DNA of 9,932 nucleotides. Origin: Porticoccaceae bacterium (GTDB taxonomy: Bacteria; Pseudomonadota; Gammaproteobacteria; Pseudomonadales; Porticoccaceae). A model generated the notes under the pieces. That model saw nothing but the letters and a program-made list of their open reading frames with translations, did no database searches and had not been told where the DNA came from. The DNA lies in contig JAFMBU010000054.1 in assembly GCA_017858295.1 (NCBI GenBank), positions 1 through 9,932 of the forward strand, read 5' to 3'. Shown in pieces: positions 1-7,900 of the stretch (within the stretch, counting starts at the first letter, position 1; each line of letters opens with the position of its first letter). Position numbers and translations under genes: made by a program.

Positions 1-1382
1 TGCTGCTGTTTAAGTTGCTCGAGCAATTCTTTATTGGCCTGAGCATCCTCCATCTCAGGATTCATTGCCAGGGCCTGATCATAGGCTTCGATAGCGGCGT
101 CGAGATCCCCGGAATAAGCCAGGGCATTGCCGCGATTGTAGTGACTGTCGGCATTGTCGAAATCGAGAAACTCATTGATAGCACTCTCGTAGTCTCCGGC
201 TTTGTAGGCAGCGCTGCCGCGCCATTCAGGGTCTTTAAACAGGCTCTGGGCCGCTGCTGCGTCGCCGTTTTCTAATGCTTCACTGGCCTGCTGATCGGCG
301 GTCTTCCACAAATCCTGCCAGCCAAGTGCTGAGACGGGATCGGAGAACAGCAGGGGCGCCAGCAGAATCAGCGCAATATTGCCTTTGCGAAAACTTAGCA
401 CAATAATCGGCAGTAATAAAAATACCAGCCAGAAACCCTGATCATCCCAGAGGTCAAAGGAACGCTCCAACTCTTTGGTCGCGTCGGGAAAGAGTTCCTC
501 CGTGGTGGCCAGCAATGCCTCTATATCTGAATCATCGGCACTCATACCGGCATAAATGCCGCCATTGTTTTGCGCCAGCATTTGCAGAGAAGCCGGCGAT
601 AACTTGGGAATAATAATCGCGCCACTAGGGTCTTTGGCAAAGCCGCCAGCCCCGGTGGGAATCGGTGCACCCTGTTGCGTGCCGACACCCAAAATAGAGA
701 GTCTGAATTTACCCGCTTTAGAGATCATCGACTGAATGCTATTAAAAGCTGACCTAGACACCTCATCGGTGATCAGCAGCAGGTCCCCTTGCTGATAGCC
801 GCCGTTAACCGCCAGTTCAAGAGCTGTCTCTATGGCATCTTCAGTGTTGCTACCGTACTCAGGTAATAGGGTTGGATGCAATACAGGCACTAGACTGATA
901 ATGGTATTGCTGTCTTCAGTGAGAGGCGTCAGTGTATAGGCCGCACCGCCATAGACCACCAGCGCGCTAAAACCTTCACTGCGGTTCTTGAGAATATCGA
1001 TTAACTTGTAGCGTGCCCGTTCCAAACGACTGGGTTTAATATCTTCAGCGAGCATCGACGGCGACAGATCCATAATCAAAATCAGCGCCGCGTCTTTTTT
1101 ATGCACTGGCTGGGGCAGCTGCTGCCAGCTGGGACCGGCCAGAGCCAAACAAGTGATCATCCAGGCCAGTAACACCCAGAGCATCCCGCGCTGCTTTTTA
1201 CTGCTTTCACCCTGCATTAAATAGGGCAGCAGTGCCGGATTGATAATCTTTTCCCAGTTGCCGGCGCTGCGTTTGCGCCACTGTGCCAGGGCCACAGCAA
1301 TCAGTGCGGGAATTAGACCCAAAAGTGCCAGTGGACGAAGTAAGTGCAGTTCGCTGAAGTCGCTATTCAGAAACTCAAGCAT
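1..1382 (-). CDS. VWA domain protein with C-terminal TPR repeats (BatB/BatC-like), partial at its 3' end
   Basis: The frame is open from ATG 1382 to the left edge (460 codons visible, no stop), so the C-terminus lies outside the window. Visible parts: a membrane segment at about residues 16-33, a basic loop (about 35-66), a second membrane segment (about 68-83), a von Willebrand A domain (about 97-300) with MIDAS motif D105-L-S-P-S109 and a later Asp in ITDE (D206), a third hydrophobic segment (316-330), a fourth (about 335-350), then two TPR-like helical pairs (about 387-446; the second carries HYNRGNALAYSGDLDAAIEA). By the positive-inside rule, the VWA and TPR parts should face the periplasm (inference). 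VWA plus TPR in one chain is a known BatB-BatC type fusion. The start overlaps the end of the BatA-like gene by 8 bases and has GAGGAA five bases upstream. BatB/BatC proteins are linked to stress tolerance or envelope functions with MoxR; the exact role is unknown. Confidence 0.9.
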   Translation of the reverse strand, partial: MLEFLNSDFSELHLLRPLALLGLIPALIAVALAQWRKRSAGNWEKIINPALLPYLMQGESSKKQRGMLWVLLAWMITCLALAGPSWQQLPQPVHKKDAALILIMDLSPSMLAEDIKPSRLERARYKLIDILKNRSEGFSALVVYGGAAYTLTPLTEDSNTIISLVPVLHPTLLPEYGSNTEDAIETALELAVNGGYQQGDLLLITDEVSRSAFNSIQSMISKAGKFRLSILGVGTQQGAPIPTGAGGFAKDPSGAIIIPKLSPASLQMLAQNNGGIYAGMSADDSDIEALLATTEELFPDATKELERSFDLWDDQGFWLVFLLLPIIVLSFRKGNIALILLAPLLFSDPVSALGWQDLWKTADQQASEALENGDAAAAQSLFKDPEWRGSAAYKAGDYESAINEFLDFDNADSHYNRGNALAYSGDLDAAIEAYDQALAMNPEMEDAQANKELLEQLKQQ

Positions 1383-2367
1383 GGGACTTCCTCGGGCTAC
1401 TGATAAGACCGATCAGCAAGCTTAGAATAAAGGCCAATGCCAGGGGCCAGTGATAGAGTGCAGCAATCGGCCGAATCATCTCCGCGCTCTGTTCTATGGG
1501 TTCCAAGCGATTCAGTTCTTCGTAGATCGCCACCAATTCTTCTGGGTTGCGAGCGCGGAAGTACTGGCCGCCAGTGGCGTCGGCAATGGCGATTAAGGTC
1601 TGTTCATCGAGATCCGCTGAGGGGTTGGTAACCCGCTTGCCAAACAGACCCCAGGCCTCCTGAGTCTCTGCGCCAACACCAATGGTATAGATCTTAACCT
1701 TGGCGCGGCTAGCCAGCTCGGCGGCTTTTAGTGGTTCCAGTTCTCCGGCATTATTGGCGCCATCGGTAAGCAGTATTACCACGCGGTGGTTTTCGGGGCG
1801 CTGTTGCAGACGTTTCACCGAGAGTCCAATAGCGTCGCCTATAGCCGTGCCATTGCCGGCAAATCCCAACTGGGCCTCATAGAGTAAGGTCTGCATAGTT
1901 TTGCGATCGAAGGTCAATGGTGTCTGCAGATAGGCCTTCTCGCCAAATAGGATTAGCCCCAATCGATCACCTTCGCGCTCGGCGACAAAGTTCCCAACTA
2001 CGGCTTTTACAGCCATTAGTCGATTGACTGTCTGACCACTGAGCTGCATATCTTCCCGTTCCATACTGCCGGAGATATCCACGGCCAATAAAATATCCCG
2101 TCCACTGGTGGGCAGGGATACGGGCTCACCAATCCATACCGGTCGGGCAATAGCCAGCAATGTGCAGAGCCAGATAATAGTTAGAAGTAGCAGCAGTAGT
2201 GACTTGCGCCAGGAGGATGTCGCTATTGAACCGCTATTGCCCGCGGCGTTGGCTAATAGCGGCGCGCGCAGGGCACGCATGCGCACCTCGGCGGGCTTGC
2301 GCAACCAGCGGTAAATCAGCGGCAGCGGTGCCAGTGCCAGAGCCCAGGGCCAGATCAGTTCTAACAT
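1375..2367 (-). CDS. VWA domain membrane protein, BatA-like
   Basis: A complete protein of 330 residues, the usual size for BatA-type proteins. It has a membrane segment at about 5-20, an arginine-rich loop (20-55), a second membrane segment (55-74), a VWA domain (about 89-285) and a last membrane segment (about 306-323) followed by a basic tail. The metal-ion-dependent adhesion site is intact: D97-I-S99-G-S101, T174 in GNGTAIGDAIG, and D202 in LLTDGANN. This predicts a domain that can bind a divalent metal and a protein ligand. The basic loop and tail put the VWA domain on the periplasmic side (inference). The start ATG overlaps the DUF4381 stop by 7 bases and the stop overlaps the next VWA gene by 8, so translation is probably coupled. 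In this gene family the protein works with MoxR and DUF58 partners, but its substrate is unknown. Confidence 0.92.
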   Translation of the reverse strand: MLELIWPWALALAPLPLIYRWLRKPAEVRMRALRAPLLANAAGNSGSIATSSWRKSLLLLLLTIIWLCTLLAIARPVWIGEPVSLPTSGRDILLAVDISGSMEREDMQLSGQTVNRLMAVKAVVGNFVAEREGDRLGLILFGEKAYLQTPLTFDRKTMQTLLYEAQLGFAGNGTAIGDAIGLSVKRLQQRPENHRVVILLTDGANNAGELEPLKAAELASRAKVKIYTIGVGAETQEAWGLFGKRVTNPSADLDEQTLIAIADATGGQYFRARNPEELVAIYEELNRLEPIEQSAEMIRPIAALYHWPLALAFILSLLIGLISSPRKSHA

Positions 2368-2888
2368 GGCACACCCAACTCCAGTTTATCTTCGATGGTA
2401 TGGCTTTTGATCCAGATGCGCGCATCTTCAAATAGCGACTCAAGGTCAGGGCTCGGTTCAGTTGTTTGCTTAGCGTAAAGCAGGCTTTGGAGTTCCAGAT
2501 TCGACTGAGTAAACAGCGATTGCTTGCAGCTAAAACGCAAAAATTCTAAAAAGGATTCTATAGCCAAGCTGCTTGGCTGACGATTGGGGTAAGCGCAGTT
2601 AGCGGTCTGTTTCAGTAATACAAATAGAGCCTGAAGTTGCTCTTGGGGATCAGAGCCAGCTTTTACCTGCTCTAGTTGCAGCAGTGCCTGACGGCGGTAA
2701 TGCTTTGCTTTATAGCGGCGATAAAAATATCTCACCAGCCAAAAGGTGAGGGCGCAGCCAGCCAGAGCCAGAATCCACCAGCCTGGTGCCGGTGGCCACC
2801 AGGAGATCGGCTCGGGCAGGTGTATATCCCGCAGTTGATCTAATGGGTTGGGCGCTGGGGTGTTAGCCATATTAGGAGTATTAGCCAT
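2361..2888 (-). CDS. DUF4381 family membrane protein
   Basis: A 175-residue protein with the family hallmark near the N-terminus: LRDIHLPEPISWWPPAPGWW (19-38), running into a single membrane segment (about 37-52) and a strongly basic stretch (RYFYRRYKAKHYRR, 53-66). The charge pattern suggests an outside N-terminus and a cytoplasmic helical C-terminal part of about 115 residues (inference). DUF4381 genes are typically found between DUF58 and BatA-type VWA genes, as here; the biochemical function is unknown. The ATG at 2888 overlaps the DUF58 stop as TAATG. An AAAGG lies about 12 bases upstream, which is rather far. A second in-frame ATG at 2870 begins a near-copy of the first residues (MANTPN then MANTPA) and is an alternative start, but it has no better ribosome binding site. 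Confidence 0.88.
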   Translation of the reverse strand: MANTPNMANTPAPNPLDQLRDIHLPEPISWWPPAPGWWILALAGCALTFWLVRYFYRRYKAKHYRRQALLQLEQVKAGSDPQEQLQALFVLLKQTANCAYPNRQPSSLAIESFLEFLRFSCKQSLFTQSNLELQSLLYAKQTTEPSPDLESLFEDARIWIKSHTIEDKLELGVPC

Positions 2889-3829
2889 TAGCCGCGGCGA
2901 CCTTTGCGGCGTTTGCCATAGGCTTGCGCCAGCACCGACATTACCGAGTCGGCACTGTTGAAGGGCAGCAGTCCAGCGGAGAGCTGTTGACTGGCCCGTT
3001 TAAGTTTTTGACTGCGATCGACAAAGGCCTGTTCAAAGTCACTGCGCAGTTTGTTGTCGCCAGTATTAAGTAATGTTTGCTGCTCACCATCGCTCACCGC
3101 ATAGAGGGCCGCCGGGGGCAGTTTCGTTTCAATGGCGTCGAAGACATGGCAAAAGTTAAGGTTACTGTGGCGGGCCAATTCAAATAGCTGACGCTCGCAG
3201 GCATCATCGAAATCATGAAAGTCGCTGACAATAAAAACTGTGGTACCGGGCAGGGCAAAGCGCCGCGCCTCTTCGAGAATATGCGCCAGACTAAATTGAT
3301 CTGGGGCCGGCTGCAGTAGTTGCTGACTAAAGTCCTGCAGTTGATGAATATATTGCAGCACCGCATGGTGACTGCGTCGCGATTTCACTTCGGCTTGCTG
3401 TTGCGCACCAAAAACCAGGCCGCCGACGCGATCATTGGCGCTGAGTCCGGCCCAGGCCAGGGCTGCAGAAATCTCACAGGCGACCACAGATTTTAAACGC
3501 TGACTGCCAAAAAACATTGGTCCGCGCAGATCGCACACCACCAGCACGGGGCGCTCCCGCTCTTCGCGAAAGATTTTAGTGTGGGGAACTTGGGTTTTAG
3601 CGGTAACCCGCCAGTCGATAGTGCGCACGTCGTCGCCGGGCTGGTAGATACGCACTTCATCAAAGTCCATGCCGCGACCGCGAAAGCTTGAGCGGTGTCC
3701 GCCGGCCATCATCTGCCGCGCCTGAACTCGGGGAAAGCCGGTGAGTTCCCGAGCCGCGTAACGCAGACGCACCATCTCACTGAGGTTGGCGATGGCGGGA
3801 TGATTGTCCTGTTCCGTGGGTTGATTCAT
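2888..3829 (-). CDS. DUF58 domain protein (MoxR-associated, VWA-like fold)
   Basis: A 313-residue soluble protein with no membrane segment. The DUF58 signature is clear at residues 51-80: GRGMDFDEVRIYQPGDDVRTIDWRVTAKT split as G-x-G-x-x-F-x-x-x-R-x-Y and G-D-D-x-R-x-I-D-W. It is followed by a VWA-like fold with first strand VLVVCD (95-100) and a later SDFHDFDD (202-209). Where a classical VWA has DxSxS, this protein has D100-L-R-G-P, so the metal site looks degenerate. The start ATG at 3829 shares a base with the moxR stop (TGATG), and the stop overlaps the next gene as TAATG, indicating translational coupling. DUF58 genes almost always follow moxR, and the protein is thought to act in the cytoplasm with the ATPase; the reaction or client is unknown. 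Confidence 0.92.
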   Translation of the reverse strand: MNQPTEQDNHPAIANLSEMVRLRYAARELTGFPRVQARQMMAGGHRSSFRGRGMDFDEVRIYQPGDDVRTIDWRVTAKTQVPHTKIFREERERPVLVVCDLRGPMFFGSQRLKSVVACEISAALAWAGLSANDRVGGLVFGAQQQAEVKSRRSHHAVLQYIHQLQDFSQQLLQPAPDQFSLAHILEEARRFALPGTTVFIVSDFHDFDDACERQLFELARHSNLNFCHVFDAIETKLPPAALYAVSDGEQQTLLNTGDNKLRSDFEQAFVDRSQKLKRASQQLSAGLLPFNSADSVMSVLAQAYGKRRKGRRG

Positions 3830-4782
3830 CAGGCTGAGGCGACAGATTCCAGTAGTGTATCGATCACTTGATTGGCGGTTACGCCACTGGCCTCGGCTTC
3901 AAAGCTAAGAATCAAACGGTGGCGCAAGACATCGTGAGCCACTGCGCGAATATCATCTGGGGTGACAAAGTCACGGCCCTGAAGCCAGGCCAGTGCGCGA
4001 CTGCAGCGATCCAGTGCAATAGTGGCTCTGGGGCTGGCGCCGTAATCTAGCCATTTGGCGAGATCGCCACCGTAGAGTTTGACGTCCCGGGTGGCGAGAA
4101 TAAGTTGTACTAAATACTCCTCAACGGGCTCAGCCATATGCACGGCAAGGGCTTCTTTGCGTGCGGCAAACAAGGTTTCTTGAGTCAGTAGCTCAACAGT
4201 CTGCGGCGCTTCCTTTAGGGCTTCTCTGCGGGACAGTTCCAGAATCAAACGCTCAGTTTTTGGCGCCGGGTAATCCACCATAATATGCATTAAAAAGCGA
4301 TCCATCTGCGCTTCGGGAAGCGGGTAGGTGCCTTCTTGTTCGATGGGGTTTTGGGTGGCCATGACCATAAACATTTCGGGCAGCGGATAGGTGGTGCCGC
4401 CCACAGAGACTTGGCGCTCGGCCATAGCTTCAAGCAGTGCCGACTGAACTTTGGCCGGCGCGCGATTAATCTCATCGGCCAATACCAAATTGTGAAATAG
4501 TGGCCCAGCTTGGAATTCAAAGTTGCCCTGTTCAGGGCGATAAATATCACTGCCGGTAATATCCGCTGGCAACAGATCTGGGGTGAACTGCACGCGCTGG
4601 AAATCTCCCTCAATCCCCTCAGAAAGCGTCTTGATCGCCTTGGTCTTGGCCAGGCCTGGAGCCCCCTCAACCAGTAAGTGGCCATCGGCCAAAAGGGCGA
4701 TAATCAGACGTTCAACAAGTTGTTCCTGACCGACGATCTGTGTGTTCAGCCAATCTTTGAGTAGATGAATTTTTTGATGCAA
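3829..4782 (-). CDS. moxR: MoxR family AAA+ ATPase
   Basis: A 317-residue cytoplasmic AAA+ ATPase of typical MoxR length. Walker A is GAPGLAKT (40-47), Walker B is LVLADE (99-104), followed by INRAPAKVQSALLEAMAE (105-122), typical of MoxR. Sensor 1 is ATQNP (142-146), a likely arginine finger is in QMDRF (R162), and sensor 2 is GASPRA (248-253). MoxR proteins hydrolyse ATP to remodel or activate protein partners, often VWA-domain proteins encoded next door, and several loci of this type contribute to stress tolerance. The start codon is TTG at 4782-4780: an in-frame TAG lies at 4794-4792, no ATG or GTG occurs between it and the TTG, and an AGGGG Shine-Dalgarno sits 6 bases before the TTG. It is the first gene of the operon, ahead of DUF58, DUF4381 and two VWA genes. 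Confidence 0.95.
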   Translation of the reverse strand: MHQKIHLLKDWLNTQIVGQEQLVERLIIALLADGHLLVEGAPGLAKTKAIKTLSEGIEGDFQRVQFTPDLLPADITGSDIYRPEQGNFEFQAGPLFHNLVLADEINRAPAKVQSALLEAMAERQVSVGGTTYPLPEMFMVMATQNPIEQEGTYPLPEAQMDRFLMHIMVDYPAPKTERLILELSRREALKEAPQTVELLTQETLFAARKEALAVHMAEPVEEYLVQLILATRDVKLYGGDLAKWLDYGASPRATIALDRCSRALAWLQGRDFVTPDDIRAVAHDVLRHRLILSFEAEASGVTANQVIDTLLESVASA

Positions 4783-4788
4783 AACTAA

Positions 4789-4793
4789 CCCCT
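4789..4793 (-). promoter_or_regulatory. Ribosome binding site of moxR supporting a TTG start
   Basis: The minus strand reads AGGGG, then 6 bases, then TTG. The upstream in-frame TAG (4794-4792) overlaps this site, so translation cannot begin further upstream. The strong match and good spacing support TTG as the true start. Confidence 0.65.
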
Positions 4794-4888
4794 AATAAAA
4801 GTTGTGATAATTCGCGCGATGATTGAATCTTGAGACTATTATTGCAACACAAAAATGACCTTTTTTATATCCGCTTAGTACGTTATAT

Positions 4889-4899
4889 TTATCCGATAA
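4889..4899. repeat. Short palindrome, possible operator
   Basis: TTATC-C-GATAA is a perfect inverted repeat with 5-base arms and a one-base centre. It overlaps the GATAAT hexamer that could serve as a -10 element for the glutamate dehydrogenase gene. An 11-base palindrome in AT-rich DNA can occur by chance, so a regulatory role is only a possibility. Confidence 0.25.
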
Positions 4900-4999
4900 T
4901 GAATAAGTTTCGCTGTCTCCAGATTATAGACCGCTAACCAAAGAGCAATTAAAAAAGATAGTAGACTGGCAAAACTAACAAAGGTTTAGAAATTCGCCT

Positions 5000-7900
5000 A
5001 TGGATACCAAAAATAATAATCAGCGTGGTGAACTTATTGCCGCTCTGAATAAAATTGCTGCTCGGCAGCTGACTCAAGCTCAGACCCATCAGTTTGATAA
5101 TTTTATTGCTAACGCCATGCACTTCTATCCCGATGCCGACTACCTGGCTCGGCCGGCTCAGGATATTTTTTGGAATCTCTGGGGCCTCTGTCGCTTCAGC
5201 GCCGAACAGGTGGATGCGGCCAGCGCAGAGAATCGCGCTCGAGTTCGAGTATTTAATCCAGACTCTGAACGGGATGGCTGGTCCAGTGCCCATACGACAA
5301 TTTATATTAATCAGCGGGATATGCCGTTCTTGGTGGATTCCCTTCGCATTGTGCTCAATCGTCGCGGCTTAAATATTTTCACCTTGCAGAGCAATCCTGT
5401 CTGGGTGAAACGCAAGGCAGAAGGAATTGTTGAGCGCCTATACAGTGATTTTGTCGAAGGTGCAGAAAAAGAGGCCTTGATCACTATTGAAGTTGATCTG
5501 CATCTCGAGTCGGAATTAGCTGACCTGCGTCGCGAGCTTTTGGATGTGCTCGACGATGTTGATGTGGTGGTGGCTGAATTTGACCCTATGCGCCGGCGTG
5601 TCGAGGCCCTTATCGAAGAACTGCAGATCAATGCGCCAGAGGTTGAACAACTCAAAGAGTCTCTGGAATTTTTGCGCTGGATTTACAACGGCTACTTTAC
5701 CTTTACCGGCTGTGTTGAATTCGACCTAAAGAACGAGGGGGACAAATTTTATCTCAGTGAAGCGGCTGGCAGTCGCTGTGGACTATTAAAAAAATACAGC
5801 GGCGATCGCCGTGAGGGCTGGGTCGAAGAGCTTAGTCCCGGTGTTCGAGCGCTCTATGAAAGCGACGAGCTGCTCACCATGACGAAGTCCTCGCAGCGCT
5901 CCCGGGTGCACCGGGATGTCTACTCGGATTATGTGGTGGTCAAACGCTTTAATAGCCAGGGCCAGCCCTGCGGTGAAGTGCGCTTTATGGGCCTCTACAC
6001 TTCACAGTTTTACTCCTATAGCCCGCGGCGCATTCCAATCTTGCGCAACAAGGTTAACTGGGTGATGGAGAACTCGGGCTTTAAAGCCAACAGTCACGAC
6101 GGCAAAGCACTGATGACGATTCTCGATTTCCATCCTCGAGATGAGCTGTTTTTTGTCAGTCGCGAGAGTTTGGCCGAGACTGCTATTGGCATCTGGCAGA
6201 TCTATGAGCGTCGAGTGATCAAGGCATTTATTCACCCAGACCCATTCGATAAGTTTGTCAGTTGTATTGTCTATTTACCCCGAGAATCCTTTAGCACCCA
6301 GTCGCGGATGAAAATTCAGCATGCTATTAGCGATCGTTTGGATGCTGTGGAGAGCGAATTTACCACGCAGTTTTTACCTGAATCTGTGTTGGTACGAATC
6401 TATCTGGTCTATCAGGTGCGCAATAAACAGTATCTAAATGTCCAGAGCATTGATCTGGAAGATATAGTTCGTCAGGTGACCCGCGACTGGTGCGACGAGT
6501 TTGCCTCCATTGCCATTGAGCAGGATTCGGAGACTAGTCAGGGTGCGGCCTTGGCGCGGCGTTTTCAGCGAGCCTTTCCCGGAGCTTATCGAGAGCTCTA
6601 TTCCCCTCATCAAGCTCTGGCCCATATTGAACTGTTCGATTCCTTGGAAGGCACCGCCGATATCGCCATTCAACTGCAACATCAGCAGGCTGCCCAGAAC
6701 AATCATCTGCAGCTAAAACTGTTTCATCGCCAGCAGCCTCTAGAGCTGTCGGATATGATCCCGATGCTGGAGAATCTCGGTTTCCGTGTGGTGATGGAAC
6801 ATCCCTATCTGATTCGTCCGGAAGCGGATGGCGAAGTGTGGATGCAGGAATTTCAGCTGTCCTTTTCCCTTGATGTAAATGTCGATGCGGAAGCGGTACA
6901 GGGCAGTTTTAAAGAAGCCTTGAGCAGAGTTTGGAAGGGCGATGCCGAGAACGATAGCTTTAACCGCTTGGTGATCGGCGCCCGTCTCGATTGGCGTGCA
7001 GTGGCCATGTTGCGACTTTATGCCCGCTATTTAAAGCAGCTGGGTATTAGCTACAGTCAGGAGTTTATTGCCGATACGCTGTCTCGCTATCTGGATATTA
7101 CGCGCAATCTGGTGGCGCTCTTTAAGAGTTATTTCGATCCCCGTTACGCAGGTGAGAGTCGTGGTGAGAGGTCTCAGGGATTGGTTGCCAAAATCCTCGG
7201 GGCACTGGATGCGGTTGACAATATCAGTGAAGACAATGTGATTCGCAGTTATCTGGAAGTGATTCAGGCAACTCTGCGCACCAACTTTTTCCAGACTATT
7301 GAAGACGGCAGCTACAAATCTTATATCTCGGTGAAGCTGGAGTCGGGGAAAATAGCTTTAGCGCCTAAGCCGCGGCCCGAGTTTGAAATTTTTGTCTACT
7401 CGCCGCGGGTTGAAGGTGTGCATCTGCGCGGTGGTAAGGTCGCCCGTGGCGGCCTGCGCTGGTCTGATCGATTGGAAGATTATCGCACTGAAGTCCTGGG
7501 GCTGGTAAAGGCTCAGCAAGTTAAAAATGCGGTGATTGTGCCCACAGGGGCCAAAGGTGGGTTTGTCGCTAAGCAGGCTTCAATGGCCGCTGGTCGCGAA
7601 GCCTGGCTGCAAGAGGGCATTGCCAGTTATATGCTCTATATTCAGGCTCTTTTGGATATTACCGACAATATTATTGACGGCGAAATTGTACCGCCGGTGG
7701 ATGTAGTGCGGCGCGACGGTGACGATCCCTATCTGGTGGTGGCGGCGGACAAAGGCACCGCGACATTTTCTGATATTGCCAATGAAATTTCCCATGCCAA
7801 TAACTTCTGGCTCGGCGATGCCTTTGCCTCCGGTGGCGGCAATGGTTATGACCACAAAGCCATGGGCATTACTGCCCGCGGTGCCTGGGTGGCGGTGCAG

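Larger units (their letters stand above)
4783..4999. promoter_or_regulatory. Divergent intergenic region between moxR operon and glutamate dehydrogenase gene
   Basis: This 217-base AT-rich stretch separates two outward-facing genes and must contain the promoters of both. Partial matches to a -10 element are visible, for example GATAAT at 4895-4900 on the plus strand and TATAAC on the minus strand around 4882-4887, but neither has a convincing -35 at 16-18 bases, so I do not assign a start site. A T-run at 4861-4866 and a short palindrome at 4889-4899 lie near its middle. An 8-base palindrome, TCGCGCGA, lies at 4812-4819. I see no small gene, RNA gene or riboswitch fold here. Confidence 0.5.

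Noticed and set aside
15..275. Plus-strand open frame of 86 codons
   Set aside because: It lies wholly antisense to the TPR-coding end of the BatB-like gene, whose frame gives clear TPR motifs. The plus-strand product resembles no family.
2199..2443. Overlapping open frames on both strands across the DUF4381/BatA junction
   Set aside because: They are shadows of two well-supported genes with family hallmarks; their products are low-complexity and rich in Arg and Ala.
4290..4685. A 131-codon minus-strand frame inside moxR
   Set aside because: It is an alternative frame of the ATPase region that holds Walker A and B; the moxR frame has all AAA+ motifs.
4812..4819. TCGCGCGA palindrome in the intergenic region
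   Set aside because: It is only 8 bases, and the symmetry does not extend to the flanks, so it is easily a chance match.
4949..5293. A 114-codon minus-strand frame that overlaps the intergenic region and the start of the dehydrogenase gene
   Set aside because: Most of it is antisense to the conserved N-terminus of glutamate dehydrogenase, with no recognisable motif or ribosome binding site.
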